A DNA stretch of 64,000 nucleotides from Microtetraspora sp. NBRC 13810. Lineage in GTDB: Bacteria > Actinomycetota > Actinomycetes > Streptosporangiales > Streptosporangiaceae. The stretch's first letter is position 1; each line of letters begins with the position of its first letter. The stretch is from assembly GCF_030268685.1 (NCBI RefSeq), contig NZ_BSRQ01000023.1, forward strand, positions 85,622-149,621, read 5' to 3'. The position numbers were made by a program, and so were the translations under genes. The notes beneath the pieces are model-generated. The model did not search any database, was not told where the DNA came from, and saw only the letters and a program-made list of their open reading frames with translations. Of this stretch, positions 62,963-64,000 are shown one piece after another.

Positions 62963-63757
62963 TCAGCGGCGGCGCGCGGTACGCCCGAGAACCCACCCGA
63001 TCACGGCGCTACCCAGCGCCACCCCCGCCCCCGCCCCGAACGCGGCAAGCATCGTCCACGGCGGCACCCCCGCCTTCACCGCCCCCGCAGGCCGCTCGTA
63101 CGTCGTCCCCGGCCGCATGGCGGGGTGGGCCTCCGTTGCGGGGTGGGCCTTCGTTGCGGCGGGGACGGCTACCGCCGCCGGGTGGGCTTCCGTACCGGCA
63201 GAGGTGGCCGCCGTGCCCAACCGGGACTCCGCGCCGGGGACCACCAGGTGGGGTTCCGTGCCGGGGGCCACCAGCTGAGATTCGGTACCGGGGGCCACCA
63301 GGTGGGGTTCTGGGAGGGCGGGGGTCGTCAGGTGGGTTTCGACGGCGGTGAAGAATTCGGCGGCGGTCTTCTTGGCGACCGTGCCGAGCATTCGCTGCCC
63401 GACGCCGCCGATCATGCCGCCGACGACCGCCTCGGCGTCGTAGTCGACCTGGGTGCCGCCGTCCGTCTCCGCCAGCCGTACGGTGACCGTCGCGTCCACG
63501 GTGCCCGGCGCCCCCTGCCCGCTGGCCTTGAGCACGAACGACGCGGGCTCGTCGAAGTCGGACAGCGCCACCTCGCCCTCGTACACCCCCTTGATCGAGG
63601 CGACCCCCGCGCTCACCGTCATCCGGTACGCGTCCCCGCCCAGCGCCTCCAGCCGCTCACACCCCGGAATCGTGCGCACCAGCACAGCCGGATCCCGCAA
63701 CGCCTGCCACAACCGCCCACGCTCGACCTCAAGCAGGGCACTCCCCACGACCTTCAT
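62963..63757 (-). CDS. CoxG/SRPBCC-family protein with C-terminal membrane helix
   Basis: 264 residues. The first ~150 are a START-like SRPBCC domain of the CoxG type: MKVVGSALLEVERGRLWQALRDPAVLVRTIPGCERLE, IKGVYEGEVAL and the closing MLGTVAKKTAAEFFTAVE. A linker with LVAPGTE-type heptapeptide repeats (about 155-185) leads to one membrane helix (about 234-256) and a basic end, so the domain is tethered inside the membrane. CoxG helps anchor or assemble molybdenum CO-dehydrogenases, but no cox genes are here. ATG 63757 has GGAGGTG. Confidence 0.85.
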   Translation of the reverse strand: MKVVGSALLEVERGRLWQALRDPAVLVRTIPGCERLEALGGDAYRMTVSAGVASIKGVYEGEVALSDFDEPASFVLKASGQGAPGTVDATVTVRLAETDGGTQVDYDAEAVVGGMIGGVGQRMLGTVAKKTAAEFFTAVETHLTTPALPEPHLVAPGTESQLVAPGTEPHLVVPGAESRLGTAATSAGTEAHPAAVAVPAATKAHPATEAHPAMRPGTTYERPAGAVKAGVPPWTMLAAFGAGAGVALGSAVIGWVLGRTARRR

Positions 63758-63901
63758 CCACACCTCCGAAAACCCGCACACTAGACAATCCCCACCCACC
63801 CCGATAGGGCAACATCCGCCCTCCCCACCCACCCCCCATCGTCTACTCCCCCACCCATCCCATAGTGACCTCCTCACCCACCCTCCACCTCCTTCCCCTA
63901 A

Positions 63902-64000
<99 letters not shown>

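Overview
The window is chromosomal DNA from a very high-GC actinobacterium, most likely of the Streptosporangiales (Nonomuraea, Microbispora or Planomonospora type). The evidence is dense third-position G/C, frequent GTG and TTG starts, 4-bp GTGA/ATGA gene overlaps, several leaderless promoters (TANNNT 6-8 nt before the start codon), and actinobacterial hallmarks: OxyR-AhpC, an UgpC/MsiK-type sugar ATPase, CebR-like and LacI-type operators, AmpA-free aro operon order, and EspC/YbaB-like small genes. I recognise no rRNA, tRNA, CRISPR array, transposase or prophage. The right end (63902-64000) is an almost pure C run and is probably an assembly edge.

Layout. 1-4746 (minus): a translationally coupled cassette of SWIM zinc-finger protein, DUF5691, MoxR-like AAA ATPase and DUF5682 (cut by the edge). 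4889-13125: a cupin protein, an aldehyde dehydrogenase, the RNA-binding protein Tex, a secreted zinc carboxypeptidase, a carboxymuconolactone-decarboxylase-like protein and an SDR oxidoreductase. 13135-18035: a nucleotide-sugar dehydrogenase homologue lacking the catalytic Cys, a sugar-ABC ATPase divergent from a LacI regulator, and an exported lytic transglycosylase. 18-23 kb: small membrane proteins, two paralogous lipoproteins, a UBP zinc finger with an Na+/H+ antiporter, and a Tyr-rich disordered protein. 23.4-29.5 kb: a DinG-like helicase, an SGNH hydrolase and the shikimate operon aroC-aroK-aroB-aroQ. 29.6-31.7 kb: a repeat-containing secreted protein, a prepilin peptidase and an SseB-like protein. 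31.9-33.3 kb: an AtzD/barbiturase-family ring-opening amidohydrolase preceded by a wrecked carbamate kinase. 33.4-37.4 kb: a TetR/MFS drug-export pair and the divergent oxyR/ahpC redox pair.

37.4-44.9 kb is a carbohydrate locus. An intracellular GH5 enzyme, a GH1 beta-glucosidase and an aminotransferase run on the minus strand, divergent from a LacI regulator. The promoter region carries a near-perfect CebR box and several CGAAA-N-TTTCG operators. The same operators recur at 43.75-43.86 kb around a promoter that drives no intact gene. 45.1-46.7 kb holds three small genes that look like a type VII secretion (WXG100-like) accessory module. 47-49.6 kb has DUF418, a nitrilase-family hydrolase and two coupled proteins of unknown function. 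49.8-51.5 kb is an MmyB-type regulator divergent from a quinone reductase. 51.7-60.9 kb is a catabolic-looking region with a carboxyltransferase, a CaiB/BaiF CoA-transferase with AT-rich patches, a P-loop kinase, hydantoinase subunits B and A, an MFS exporter and its divergent HxlR regulator. 61-63.8 kb has a ThyX-family protein with a variant signature, an unknown protein and a CoxG-like protein.

The most unusual items are the DUF5682 cassette, the Cys-less nucleotide-sugar dehydrogenase, the carbamate kinase relic fused in context to the amidohydrolase start, the gene-less LacI promoter module, and the compositional mosaic in the CoA-transferase gene. All function calls come from reading the sequence; no database search was run.
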